From NCBI GenBank assembly GCA_946886245.1, contig CAMPIF010000049.1, positions 1-14,927 of the forward strand: DNA of 14,927 nt. Reading direction: 5' to 3'. This DNA comes from Ectopseudomonas composti (GTDB lineage Bacteria > Pseudomonadota > Gammaproteobacteria > Pseudomonadales > Pseudomonadaceae). A program made the translations under genes and the position numbers. Of the stretch, positions 6,401 to 14,268 are shown piece by piece. The number at the start of each line of letters is the position of its first letter. Within the stretch, counting starts at the first letter, position 1. The notes beneath the pieces were generated by a model. That model had not been told where the DNA came from. It worked only from the letters and a program-made list of their open reading frames with translations, and made no database searches.

Positions 6401-8194
6401 ATGACAAGAACAACAGGGCCCGGACTATTCCAGCCGCACACCTTGGCTTTGGCCGTCGCCGTCGGTTTCGTCGCACCGGCGCAGGCCGTCAACTTCAACA
6501 TCGGTGAGATCGAAGGGCAGTTCGACAGCTCGCTGTCGGTCGGCGCCAGCTGGTCGATGCGCAGTCCGGATCGCGATCTGATCGGCCCCAACAACGGTGG
6601 CCAGGGCCAGGCGCAGACCGGCGATGATGGACGCCTGAACTTCAAGAAGGGCGAGACCTTCTCGAAGATCTTCAAGGGCATTCACGACCTCGAACTGAAG
6701 TACCGCGATACCGGCGTGTTCGTGCGCGGCAAGTACTGGTACGACTTCGAACTCAAGGACGAAAGTCGCCTGTTCAAGGACATCGACGACAGCAATCGCA
6801 AGGAAGGCGCGCAGTCTTCGGGGGCGGAAATCCTCGATGCCTTCCTCTACCACAACTACGCCATTGGCGATCTGCCGGGCACGGTGCGGGTCGGCAAGCA
6901 GGTGGTGAGCTGGGGGGAGAGCACCTTCATCGGCAACAGCATCAATGCCATCAACCCTATCGACGTGGCCGCCTTCCGCCGCCCAGGCGCAGAGATCAAG
7001 GAAGGCCTGATCCCGGTGAACATGCTCTACCTGTCGCAGAGCCTGACCGATCAGTTGAGCATGGAAGCCTTCTACCAACTGGAGTGGGACCAGACCATCA
7101 TCGACAACTGCGGGACCTTCTTCTCCACCGCCGATGTGGCCGCCGATGGCTGTGACAATGGCTATCACATCGGCTCGCCAGCCATCGCGCCGCTGCAGCC
7201 GGTGGCGGCAGCGTTCGGTCAGGGCTTTCGGGTCGACAGCGAAGGGGTGATCCTGCCGCGCGCCGGTGATCGCGATGCGCGCGACAGCGGCCAGTGGGGC
7301 CTGGCCCTGCGCTGGCTGGGCGACGAGACCGAGTACGGCGCGTACTTCATGAACTATCACAGCCGCACGCCCATCGTCAGCACGCAGAACGCCGGCCTGG
7401 CGACCCTGGCCGCCCTGCCGGGGATCATTGGCACCGCCGAAGGCATCGCGCCGGGCAGCGGAGCCGGTCTGGCGCAGAGCGTGATGCTCGGCAACGGTCG
7501 CTACTACCTCGAGTACCCGGAGGACATCCGTCTCTACGGCATGAGCTTCTCCACCACACTGCCCACCGGCACCGCCTGGGCGGGTGAGGTCAGCTACCGA
7601 CCGAACCTGCCGCTGCAGATCAACACCACCGACATGACCCTGAGCCTGCTCAACCCCATCGCCCCTGGCACTGCACCGGTGGCGGCCGGGCCTGGCCAGG
7701 ACAACGTCGGCTATCGGCGCAAGGAAGTCACCCAGGTGCAGACCACCTTCACCCATTTCTTCGATCAGGTAATGGGCGCCGGGCGCTTCACCCTGGTGGG
7801 CGAGATCGGCATGGCCCACGTCGGTGGGCTGGAGAGCCGTGAAGACCTGCGCTACGGCCGCGATTCGCTGTTCGGGGCCTACGGCTTCCGTGGCGACACC
7901 CACGGCTTCGTCACCAGCACCTCATGGGGCTACCGCGTGCGCGGCATCTGGGAGTACAGCAACGTGTTCGCCGGGGTGAACCTCAAGCCGAACATCTCCT
8001 GGTCGCATGACGTCGACGGCTACGGCCCCAACGGCCTGTTCAACGAGGATTCCAAGGCCGTGAGCTTTGGTGTCGACGCCGACTACCGCAATACCTACAC
8101 CGCCAGCCTGTCGTACACCGACTTCTTCGGCGGTGATTACAACGTCGCGGTCGACCGCGACTTCCTGGCGCTCAGCTTCGGCGTGAGCTTCTAG
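6401..8194 (+). CDS. DUF1302 family outer-membrane-type protein
   Basis: This 597-aa protein starts at the ATG at 6401, with AGGAG at 6389-6393 and a 7-nt gap. The frame is open back to 6329, but those residues precede the signal peptide. The signal peptide ends near VAPAQA (residue 29). The DUF1302 hallmarks are present: VNFNIGEIEGQFDSSLSVGASW at the mature start, RVGKQVVSWGESTF near residues 163-176 and INAINPIDV near 181-189. The protein is rich in alternating aromatic strands and ends in FLALSFGVSF with a terminal Phe, as outer-membrane beta-barrels do. C237 and C251, the only cysteines noted, lie 13 residues apart in a loop and may form a disulfide. The gene is 27 bp before the DUF1329 gene, so they form an operon. 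The family is linked to uptake or export of hydrophobic compounds with DUF1329; no substrate is established here. Confidence 0.92.
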   Translation: MTRTTGPGLFQPHTLALAVAVGFVAPAQAVNFNIGEIEGQFDSSLSVGASWSMRSPDRDLIGPNNGGQGQAQTGDDGRLNFKKGETFSKIFKGIHDLELKYRDTGVFVRGKYWYDFELKDESRLFKDIDDSNRKEGAQSSGAEILDAFLYHNYAIGDLPGTVRVGKQVVSWGESTFIGNSINAINPIDVAAFRRPGAEIKEGLIPVNMLYLSQSLTDQLSMEAFYQLEWDQTIIDNCGTFFSTADVAADGCDNGYHIGSPAIAPLQPVAAAFGQGFRVDSEGVILPRAGDRDARDSGQWGLALRWLGDETEYGAYFMNYHSRTPIVSTQNAGLATLAALPGIIGTAEGIAPGSGAGLAQSVMLGNGRYYLEYPEDIRLYGMSFSTTLPTGTAWAGEVSYRPNLPLQINTTDMTLSLLNPIAPGTAPVAAGPGQDNVGYRRKEVTQVQTTFTHFFDQVMGAGRFTLVGEIGMAHVGGLESREDLRYGRDSLFGAYGFRGDTHGFVTSTSWGYRVRGIWEYSNVFAGVNLKPNISWSHDVDGYGPNGLFNEDSKAVSFGVDADYRNTYTASLSYTDFFGGDYNVAVDRDFLALSFGVSF

Positions 8195-8221
8195 GCCAAC
8201 AGGATCAGTTGAGGAATGCAG

Positions 8222-9589
8222 ATGAATACAACCCTGAAGATGCTCGGCGCACTGTCCCTGAGCCTGCTGGCCAGCGGTGTGCTGGCCGCAGTCAGCGAGC
8301 AGGAAGCGGCCAAGCTCGGTACCAGCCTGACCCCGTTGGGTGGTGAGATGGCCGGCAATGCGGCCGGCACCATCCCCGCCTGGACGGGCGGCATGGCCAG
8401 CGATGCCGGGCAGGTCGATGCACGCGGTTTTCTCAGTGACCCCTTCGCTGGCGAACAGCCATTGTTCACCATCACCGCGCAGAACCTGGAGCAGTACCGC
8501 GACCAGTTGTCAGCCGGGCAACTGGCGATGTTCGCGCGCTACCCGGACAGCTATCGCATGTCGGTGTACCCGACGCACCGCAGCACGGCGGTGCCGGACG
8601 CGATCAGCGCCGCAGCCAAAACCAGCGCGCTGAAGACCGGCCTGCGTGATGGCGGCAACGGTCTGACCGGCTTCACCGATAGCCGCTATTACGCCTTCCC
8701 GATTCCGCAGAACGGCCTGGAGGTGGTGTGGAATCACATCACCCGTTATCGCGGCGGTAACCTCAGGCGCAGCATCGTGCAGGCCTCGCCGCAGACCAGC
8801 GGCGCCTACACCCTGGTGCACTTCGAGGATGAAGTGGCCTTCCCGGAGAACATCCCCGATGTCGATCCGGACAAGGCGGAAAATGCTCTGTTGTTCTTCA
8901 AGCAACGGGTCACCGCACCCTCGCGCCTGGCCGGCAACGTGCTGCTGGTGCACGACTCGCTCGATCAGGTCGCCGAGCCGCGCATGGCCTGGCTGTACAA
9001 CGCCGGCCAGCGTCGCGTACGCCGTGCGCCGCAGGTGGCGTACGACGGTCCGGGTACTGCCGCAGATGGCCTGCGTACCTCGGACAACTTCGACATGTTC
9101 AACGGCGCGCCGGATCGTTACGACTGGAAACTGGTAGGCAAGCGCGAGCTGTTCATCCCCTACAACAACTACCGCGTGGCCACGCCTGAGGTGAAGTACG
9201 CCGACATCCTCAAGGCCGGCCACGTCAATCAGGACCTGATCCGCTACGAGCTGCACCGGGTGTGGGAAGTGGAGGCGACGCTCAAGGCGGGCGAGCGCAA
9301 CATCTACGCCAAGCGTCGCTTCTACGTGGACGAAGACTCCTGGCAGATCGCCCTGTCCGAGCACTACGACGGCCGCGGCCAGCTCTGGCGTGTCGGCGAG
9401 GCGATGTTGATGCAGCAATATGCGCAGAAGGTGCCGGTCTACGCGTTCGAGGCGCTGTACGACATCATCGCCGGGCGATACATCGCCATCGGCATGGCCA
9501 ACGAGGAGAAAACCTCGGTGCAGTACGGCACCCAGGCCTCGGCCAAGGACTTCACCCCGGCCGCGCTGCGTAACGCCGGCGTGCGCTGA
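8222..9589 (+). CDS. DUF1329 family exported protein
   Basis: This 455-aa protein has an ATG at 8222 with GAGGA at 8211-8215 and a 6-nt gap. An ATG at 8216 is also in frame but abuts the ribosome site, so the second is preferred. MNTTLKMLGALSLSLLASGVLA is a signal peptide with no lipobox cysteine, so the protein is probably periplasmic rather than a lipoprotein. The N-terminal stretch LGTSLTPLGGEMAGNAAG with the following IPAWTGG is the DUF1329 signature. Later family segments include PRMAWLYNAGQRRVRRAP, DNFDMFNGAPDRYDWKLVGKRE and KRRFYVDEDSWQIALSEHYD. The fold is thought to relate to the LolA-like lipid carriers, which fits a partner of the DUF1302 outer-membrane protein in moving a lipophilic molecule across the periplasm; that is inference. 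A clear terminator follows, ending the two-gene operon. Confidence 0.92.
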   Translation: MNTTLKMLGALSLSLLASGVLAAVSEQEAAKLGTSLTPLGGEMAGNAAGTIPAWTGGMASDAGQVDARGFLSDPFAGEQPLFTITAQNLEQYRDQLSAGQLAMFARYPDSYRMSVYPTHRSTAVPDAISAAAKTSALKTGLRDGGNGLTGFTDSRYYAFPIPQNGLEVVWNHITRYRGGNLRRSIVQASPQTSGAYTLVHFEDEVAFPENIPDVDPDKAENALLFFKQRVTAPSRLAGNVLLVHDSLDQVAEPRMAWLYNAGQRRVRRAPQVAYDGPGTAADGLRTSDNFDMFNGAPDRYDWKLVGKRELFIPYNNYRVATPEVKYADILKAGHVNQDLIRYELHRVWEVEATLKAGERNIYAKRRFYVDEDSWQIALSEHYDGRGQLWRVGEAMLMQQYAQKVPVYAFEALYDIIAGRYIAIGMANEEKTSVQYGTQASAKDFTPAALRNAGVR

Positions 9590-9608
9590 CCTGGTAGCAG
9601 CCCGAAGC

Positions 9609-9643
9609 AAGCCGGTGTCGCCCTGTGCGCCGCCGGCTTTTTT
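9609..9643 (+). terminator. Rho-independent terminator after the DUF1302-DUF1329 operon
   Basis: AAGCCGG (9609-9615) pairs with CCGGCTT (9633-9639), with a 17-nt loop that can itself fold. A run of six T (9638-9643) follows. It lies about 20 bp after the DUF1329 stop and before the regulator gene, so the regulator probably has its own promoter. Confidence 0.75.
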
Positions 9644-9759
9644 CTGCGTGCCTCTCTCACGTGAATCTCGCGCCATAAGCGCCAAGGGGTGGTCGCACGC
9701 GTTGAGCGGGGTACCATCGCCGGGTGGTTCAACAATGACAAGCAGAGAGAACCGCTGCC

Positions 9760-12366
9760 ATGCCTACCCTTGCCATCGCCCGTCCGAGTGCGCTGCAGGT
9801 GCAACCTGCCGATCTACCGCGTTTGCCGCCCTGTGTGGTTTCCCGCCCAGCCCTGCTGCAGCGTCTGCTGGCCAGCGAGTCGCGCCTGCGTTTGCTGTGC
9901 GCGCCTGCCGGTTCTGGCAAGAGCGTGCTGCTCGGTCAATGCGCGCGCCACACACTGGCCGGCGTCGAGCGCGTATGGCTCGACCTCGGAGGGCGCAGCC
10001 TGACGCCGCCGCAGCTGTGCAAGCGACTGGCCGCAGCCATGCAATTGCCGTTCGACGATGCCGGCGAAGCGGGGCTGATCGATCGGATGCACGAGCATGC
10101 GGGGCGTCTGTGGATCTTTATCGACGACTACCCGCGACAGGCCGACGATGAGCTCGATGCCTGCCTCGACCGGTTGTTCGCTGCGGCGCCGCAGCAGGTC
10201 ACCTGGTGGGTCGCCAGTCGCCGCATACCGGCCTGGAACCTGCCGCGTCTGTTGCTGCAGGGCGATCTGCTGGAGCTGCAGGGCGAGGAGCTGGCGCTGG
10301 ATGACGCGGCGCTGAGCGAGTTGCTGGCGGCGTTGCAAGTGACTCTGGCTGATGACGTCCGGCAGGCCCTGCTCGAACGCAGCGAAGGCTGGTTGGCGGC
10401 GATCCGTCTGCTGTTGCTCGATGCCGACGAAGATGCGCTGCGCCAGCGTTTGCAGGAGGGCTGCCCGGTGCTGCGCGACTACGTGCAGCGTGAGGTGCTG
10501 GCCGATCTGGACGAGGAGCTGCGCAGCGATCTGCATGCCCTGGCTCTGCTGCCGCGTTTTTCCCTGCCGCTCTGCGAGCATCTGCTGGAGGGTCGTGGCA
10601 GTGAATTGCTGGGCGAACTGCAACGGCGCCAGCTGTTCGTGCGCAGTCTCGACAGCAGCGGTACCTGGTTCCGTCTGTGGCGACCGCTGGCCGAGATCCT
10701 GCGTCTGCTGCCGGGCGCGCCGGTGCCGGCCTCCATCCATGTGCGTGCCTGTCAGTGGTTCGCTCAGCACGGCGATATTCGCGAGGCCGTCGAGCATGCC
10801 CTGCTGGCGGGGCAGGTCGAGGTCGCGGTCAACTACCTGCAGCGTTTCAGCCAGGAGCAACTGCTGCAGGGGCACTCGGTCGCTCAGTTCCTGCAATGGC
10901 GCGAAGAGCTGCCGGCCTGGCTGTTCGCCAGTTCACCGCGGTTGATCGTGCTGCAGGCCTGGGCCCTGATCATCTGCGCTCGTTTCGATGAAGCGGCCGA
11001 CTGCATCCAGGGGCTGGCGCATTTCATGCCGCAACCGGATGAGCGCCGCCAGCGCAAACTGGTCGCCCATTGGCAGGCATTGACGGGTGTGTTGGCGCGT
11101 CAGTGCGGGCGCCGCGATGCCCGGGTGCACTGCGAGCAGGCCCTGCAGATGCTGGACGAGGGCAGCTGGTCGCAGCGCGTGCTCTGTTACCAGGCGCTGG
11201 CCCAGCAGCATATGGCCGAACATGCGTTGGACCAGGCCAAGCAATCCCTGGATCAGGGCCTGCGCCTGGCACGACTGCACGGTAGCCTGATCTTCGAGGC
11301 GCTGCTCAATACCGATCACTGCCTGCTGCTGCAGATGCGTGGCGAGGCCGGGCGCGCCGCTGAGCTCGCCGAGCAGTCCCTGGCGCTGCTGCGCGAACGC
11401 TTCAACCATAGCCCGGTGGTCGCTCGCCTGCTGCTGGTGCGGGCCAGCCTGCTGGCCCGCCAGGGCCTCGACGAGGCGGCGCAGCAGGCGTATCGGCTGG
11501 GGCTGCAGGAGGCCGAGCACTGCGAGGATGCCTACACCATTTCCGGCTACCTCGGCATGCTGGAGCTGGCGGAAAGCCGTGGCGATCTCGACGAGGCCCA
11601 TCAGTGGTTGCAGCGGGCCGAGCGGGTGATGCAGTGGTCGCATGTGCCGGAAGTGCGTTACCGCTGCGTGCTGCAGTTGCAGGCCGGGCGGCTGCTGCTG
11701 CGTCAGGGGCAGACCGGGCGCGCACGCGAGCTGTTCGCCCAGACCCTGCAGCAGTTGCAGCAGCGTCAGCAACTGGCGCCCTCGGAGTTCTACGATCTGT
11801 TGCCACGCTTGCGTCGTTACCTGGCGCTGAGCGACCTGCTGCTCGGTCACCACGCTGCCGCTGAGCATGCACTGCGCCTGCTGCTGGATGAATGCCAGCT
11901 CGCCGGGCATCGCAGCCTGGCCTGCGAATGTCGGGTCAGCCTGGCCGAAGCGCTGCTCATGCAGGGGCAGCAGGAGCAGGCCGATGGCCTGTTGCAGCAG
12001 GCGCTTGGCGAAGCGCGACAGCTGCGTCTGCTGCGGCCGTTGCAGGAACTGCAACAGCGTCAGGCGCAGTGGCTGGAGCGCCTGTTGCCGAGTGAGGCTG
12101 GGCAGAGCCTGCATCAGCGCCTGTTCGAACCTGCGCCGCGCCTGGATGAGCCGGCCAGTGCCGGTACTGCGCTGCTCAGCTCACGGGAGTTGGCAGTGCT
12201 GCAACTGATCGCGCAGGGCTGCTCCAATCAGGAAATCGCCGATCGCCTGTTCATCTCGCTGCACACGGTCAAGACCCATGCGCGGCGGATCAACGTCAAG
12301 CTTGGCGTACAGCGACGCACCCAGGCGGTGGCCATGGCCAAGGCGCAGGGGCTGATGGGGGATTGA
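9760..12366 (+). CDS. MalT-like LuxR family transcriptional regulator (ATP-binding, TPR-like, HTH)
   Basis: This 868-aa protein has the layout of large MalT-type (STAND ATPase) activators. A P-loop CAPAGSGKS (G51-K54) and a Walker B segment RLWIFIDDY (D122, D123) form the N-terminal NTPase. A long helical TPR-like middle (about residues 330-790, with many Leu/Gln/Ala repeats) normally senses the inducer. A C-terminal LuxR helix-turn-helix spans about 803-868 (SSRELAVLQLIAQGCSNQEI, then ADRLFISLHTVKTHARRI). Such proteins oligomerise when ATP and a small inducer bind, and activate nearby promoters. GAGAGA just upstream (about 9744-9750) precedes the ATG. The gene follows the DUF1302-DUF1329 operon after a terminator, the same order as in other Pseudomonas, so it probably controls that operon. 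The inducer is unknown. Confidence 0.92.
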   Translation: MPTLAIARPSALQVQPADLPRLPPCVVSRPALLQRLLASESRLRLLCAPAGSGKSVLLGQCARHTLAGVERVWLDLGGRSLTPPQLCKRLAAAMQLPFDDAGEAGLIDRMHEHAGRLWIFIDDYPRQADDELDACLDRLFAAAPQQVTWWVASRRIPAWNLPRLLLQGDLLELQGEELALDDAALSELLAALQVTLADDVRQALLERSEGWLAAIRLLLLDADEDALRQRLQEGCPVLRDYVQREVLADLDEELRSDLHALALLPRFSLPLCEHLLEGRGSELLGELQRRQLFVRSLDSSGTWFRLWRPLAEILRLLPGAPVPASIHVRACQWFAQHGDIREAVEHALLAGQVEVAVNYLQRFSQEQLLQGHSVAQFLQWREELPAWLFASSPRLIVLQAWALIICARFDEAADCIQGLAHFMPQPDERRQRKLVAHWQALTGVLARQCGRRDARVHCEQALQMLDEGSWSQRVLCYQALAQQHMAEHALDQAKQSLDQGLRLARLHGSLIFEALLNTDHCLLLQMRGEAGRAAELAEQSLALLRERFNHSPVVARLLLVRASLLARQGLDEAAQQAYRLGLQEAEHCEDAYTISGYLGMLELAESRGDLDEAHQWLQRAERVMQWSHVPEVRYRCVLQLQAGRLLLRQGQTGRARELFAQTLQQLQQRQQLAPSEFYDLLPRLRRYLALSDLLLGHHAAAEHALRLLLDECQLAGHRSLACECRVSLAEALLMQGQQEQADGLLQQALGEARQLRLLRPLQELQQRQAQWLERLLPSEAGQSLHQRLFEPAPRLDEPASAGTALLSSRELAVLQLIAQGCSNQEIADRLFISLHTVKTHARRINVKLGVQRRTQAVAMAKAQGLMGD

Positions 12367-12503
12367 GTTCGGCCTGCTGCGCGTCGGCGCTGCTGCGTTA
12401 GAGGCAGGCTCACAATGCTCATGTACAAAAGTACAGTCGCCCGCGACTCCGACCGTTGCTCGCCTGCCTCTGCCTTGCATCGCTCTAGCTCGCGAGGCCT
12501 CAC
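12367..12503. repeat. Structured 140-bp repeat, copy 1
   Basis: This starts one base after the regulator stop codon. It aligns along its length with the sequence at 14013-14184. Shared segments include CCTGCTGCGCGTCGG, CGCGACTCCGACCGTT, TGCCTTGCAT and CTCTAGCTCGCGAGGC. Internally it folds as nested stems: TGTAC (12422-12426) with GTACA (12431-12435), and AGAGGCAGGC (12400-12409) with GCCTGCCTCT (12462-12471). Relative to the other copy it lacks about 15 nt before the central hairpin and its right terminus diverges after AGGCC. There is no ORF in it. Confidence 0.85.
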
Positions 12504-12520
12504 AGTGAGGTGATCGCGAG
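12489..12520. terminator. Hairpin after the regulator gene and repeat copy 1
   Basis: CTCGCGA (12489-12495) pairs with TCGCGAG (12514-12520), enclosing CCTCAC (12498-12503) with GTGAGG (12505-12510). The long stem could end transcription of the regulator gene, although no T-run follows. It reuses the right end of the repeat as its left arm. Confidence 0.4.
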
Positions 12521-12550
12521 CGGGGATTCAACCGAGCAAATAGTCAGCTC

Positions 12551-12608
12551 GTAGGGTGGGCTTTAGCCCACCTGGGTTGGTCAGCGTGGGCCGAAGCGGA
12601 TCACCCGC
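12551..12608. repeat. GTAGGGTGG-family palindromic repeat, left of the transporter gene
   Basis: GTAGGGTGGGC-TTTA-GCCCACC forms a 7-bp hairpin (GGTGGGC 12555-12561 with GCCCACC 12566-12572). It is followed by GTGGGCCGAAGCGGATCACCC, which completes a typical dispersed pair. It lies just downstream of the transporter stop on the opposite strand and may serve as its transcript end. A related unit sits at 14355-14419. Confidence 0.65.
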
Positions 12609-12639
12609 CCAGCTCACCCTGCAAGGCCTAGCTGCCTGG

Positions 12640-13983
12640 TCAGCCGAGGAAGTAGAACGCGCCGCAGATCACCACGCCCGAGTACAGCAGCATGATCAGG
12701 CAGTAGCCCATGATGTCGCGTGCGCCGAGGCCGACGATGCCGAGCAGCGGCAGTGCCCAGAACGGCTGGATCATGTTGGTCCAGGCGTCGCCCCAGGCAA
12801 TCGCCATGGCGGTAACGGTCGGCGATACGCCCAGTGCCTGAGCAGCCGGCAGCATGATCGGGCCTTGCACGGCCCACTGGCCACCGCCAGACGGTACGAA
12901 GACGTTGACCACACCAGCGCTGAGGAAGGCCAGCAGCGGGAAGGTGTCAGCCGAGGACCAGGAGATGAACGCTTCGGTGATCTGCCGGCCAAGGGAGATG
13001 CCGTCGGCGTTGGCGCCCATCATCATGCCCATGATCCCGGCGTAGAAGGGGAACAGCAGGACGATGCCGCCAATGCCGCGCACGCTCTCGTCCACCGCGC
13101 GCATGTAGCGCTCTGGGGTGCCGTGCATCAGCAAGCCGCTGAACAGGAAGATGGCGATGACCACGTCCAGGCCAAGCACGAAGCCCTTGGTGGCGAAGTG
13201 GTTGAACAGGTAGATACCTGCCATGGCCACCAGTGCCAGGCCGAGGATGCGGCTGTCGTCTAGGCGCTGTGCCGGGGTCTCACGAGCCGGCAGCTCTGCA
13301 CGCGATTCCACCAGCTTGGCGGCATCGGCGACCTTGGCGCCCTGACGCGGGTGCATGGCGCGGTTGAGCAGCGGCAAGCCGATGAACAGCAGAGCCACGA
13401 TGGTCAGGTTCAACGGGCTGAACAGGGTCTCGGTGATGCTCACCGGATCGGTCAGCACGCCTGCGGTGATACGTGCCAGGTCCGGGCCACCGGTGGCCAT
13501 GGACAGCGGAATCGAGCCGGCCAGGCCGCCGTGCCAGACCAGGAAGCCCGAATAGGCCGAGGCCACCAGCAGCGGGTAGTCAACGCCATCGACCTTGCGC
13601 GCCAGGGCGCGGGCAAACACCGCGCCGATCACCAGGCCGAAGCCCCAGTTGACCCAGCAACCGACCAGCGCCACCAGGGTGACCATGATGATCGCCTGAC
13701 CGGGTGTGCGTGCCAGACCGGCGAGGCGGTCGAGTTGGCGGTTGATGATCGGTGCGCTGGCCAGGGCGTGGCCGGTGACGAAGATCAGCGACATCTGCAT
13801 GGCGAAGCCGAGCAGCGTCCAGAATCCGCCGCTCCAGTGCTGCACCATGGCCGGCAACGACTGCCCGGTAGAGAGGATGCCGGCGAGCAGCACGCCCAGC
13901 GTGAGCAAGGCGGAGAAAACGAACGGTGAGGGCAGGTACTTCTGTACCAGGCTCACGCTCATGCGGGTGAGGGTGTTGAACAT
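12640..13983 (-). CDS. atoE: Short-chain fatty acid transporter, AtoE family
   Basis: This 447-aa inner-membrane protein belongs to the SCFA transporter family, which takes up acetoacetate, butyrate and similar acids. About a dozen hydrophobic segments are visible from FVFSALLTLGVLLAGIL onwards. Family signatures are NWGFGLVIGAVFARAL (residues about 112-127), AYSGFLVWHGGLAGSIPL (143-160) and a late FVPSGGGQWAVQGPI. The frame is open to an ATG at 14025, but the ATG at 13983 is chosen: AGAGG lies 8 nt upstream of it, the MFNTLTRMS start fits the family, and the upstream codons overlap repeat copy 2. The gene lies downstream of the acetyl-CoA acetyltransferase gene on the same strand, the atoB-transporter order also seen at PA2001-PA2002. 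Together they import and thiolyse short-chain acids. The 439-bp gap with repeats makes a single tight operon uncertain. Confidence 0.93.
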   Translation of the reverse strand: MFNTLTRMSVSLVQKYLPSPFVFSALLTLGVLLAGILSTGQSLPAMVQHWSGGFWTLLGFAMQMSLIFVTGHALASAPIINRQLDRLAGLARTPGQAIIMVTLVALVGCWVNWGFGLVIGAVFARALARKVDGVDYPLLVASAYSGFLVWHGGLAGSIPLSMATGGPDLARITAGVLTDPVSITETLFSPLNLTIVALLFIGLPLLNRAMHPRQGAKVADAAKLVESRAELPARETPAQRLDDSRILGLALVAMAGIYLFNHFATKGFVLGLDVVIAIFLFSGLLMHGTPERYMRAVDESVRGIGGIVLLFPFYAGIMGMMMGANADGISLGRQITEAFISWSSADTFPLLAFLSAGVVNVFVPSGGGQWAVQGPIMLPAAQALGVSPTVTAMAIAWGDAWTNMIQPFWALPLLGIVGLGARDIMGYCLIMLLYSGVVICGAFYFLG

Positions 13984-14012
13984 GGATGACGCCTCTTTCT
14001 TATGGTTGTGTA

Positions 14013-14184
14013 AGAACCTGTTCAAAGCCTGCTGCGCGTCGGGCCTGCAGCGTTAAAAACAGGCTCGTGCGCGAGTCCGATCAGAATGCTCATTTACAAC
14101 TCGTAAAGTCGCACGCGACTCCGACCGTTCTTCGCCTGTTTTTGCCTTGCATGCCTCTAGCTCGCGAGGCTTTGAACATGTTCT
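14013..14184. repeat. Structured repeat, copy 2 (172 bp, MITE-like ends)
   Basis: Terminal arms AGAACCTGTTCAAAGCCT (14013-14030) and AGGCTTTGAACATGTTCT (14167-14184) are inverted complements at 17 of 18 positions. Inside are AAAAACAGGC (14055-14064) with GCCTGTTTTT (14134-14143), and TTTAC (14093-14097) with GTAAA (14103-14107). The interior matches copy 1 at 12367-12503. It holds no gene, lies 30 bp upstream of the transporter start, and shows no obvious target-site duplication. It could be a non-autonomous element or a structured dispersed repeat. Confidence 0.85.
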
Positions 14185-14242
14185 GGGGCTTTACCAGGCA
14201 TTCAGGGTTGGCTATGCCTGCGGTTTGCAGTGGATATGACAA

Positions 14243-14262
14243 AGCTCGGCCGAGGCCGAGCT
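14243..14262 (-). terminator. Possible terminator hairpin downstream of atoB
   Basis: AGCTCGGC (14243-14250), loop CGAG, GCCGAGCT (14255-14262) form an 8-bp stem, extendable to 9. On the minus strand it is followed by only a short TTTG, so terminator strength is doubtful. It lies about 160 bp after the atoB stop. Confidence 0.45.
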
Positions 14263-14268
14263 GTTTGC

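Noticed and set aside
6425..7903. 492-codon open frame on the minus strand within the DUF1302 gene
   Set aside because: It is a GC-rich shadow frame: no family motif, His/Val/Gln-rich composition typical of antisense frames, and the plus-strand gene has a signal peptide, ribosome site and family hallmarks.
12556..13263. 235-codon plus-strand frame opposite the transporter
   Set aside because: His/Gln/Asp-rich antisense shadow of transmembrane codons; it starts inside a palindromic repeat.
13984..14025. Upstream start at 14025 for the transporter (14 extra residues)
   Set aside because: No family support, overlap with repeat copy 2, and a better ribosome site directly before the ATG at 13983.
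13996..14030. Transporter promoter with a -35 (TTGAAC) supplied by the repeat end and CATAAG as -10
   Set aside because: The spacer is only 15 bp and transcription would begin inside the ribosome binding site, leaving almost no leader.
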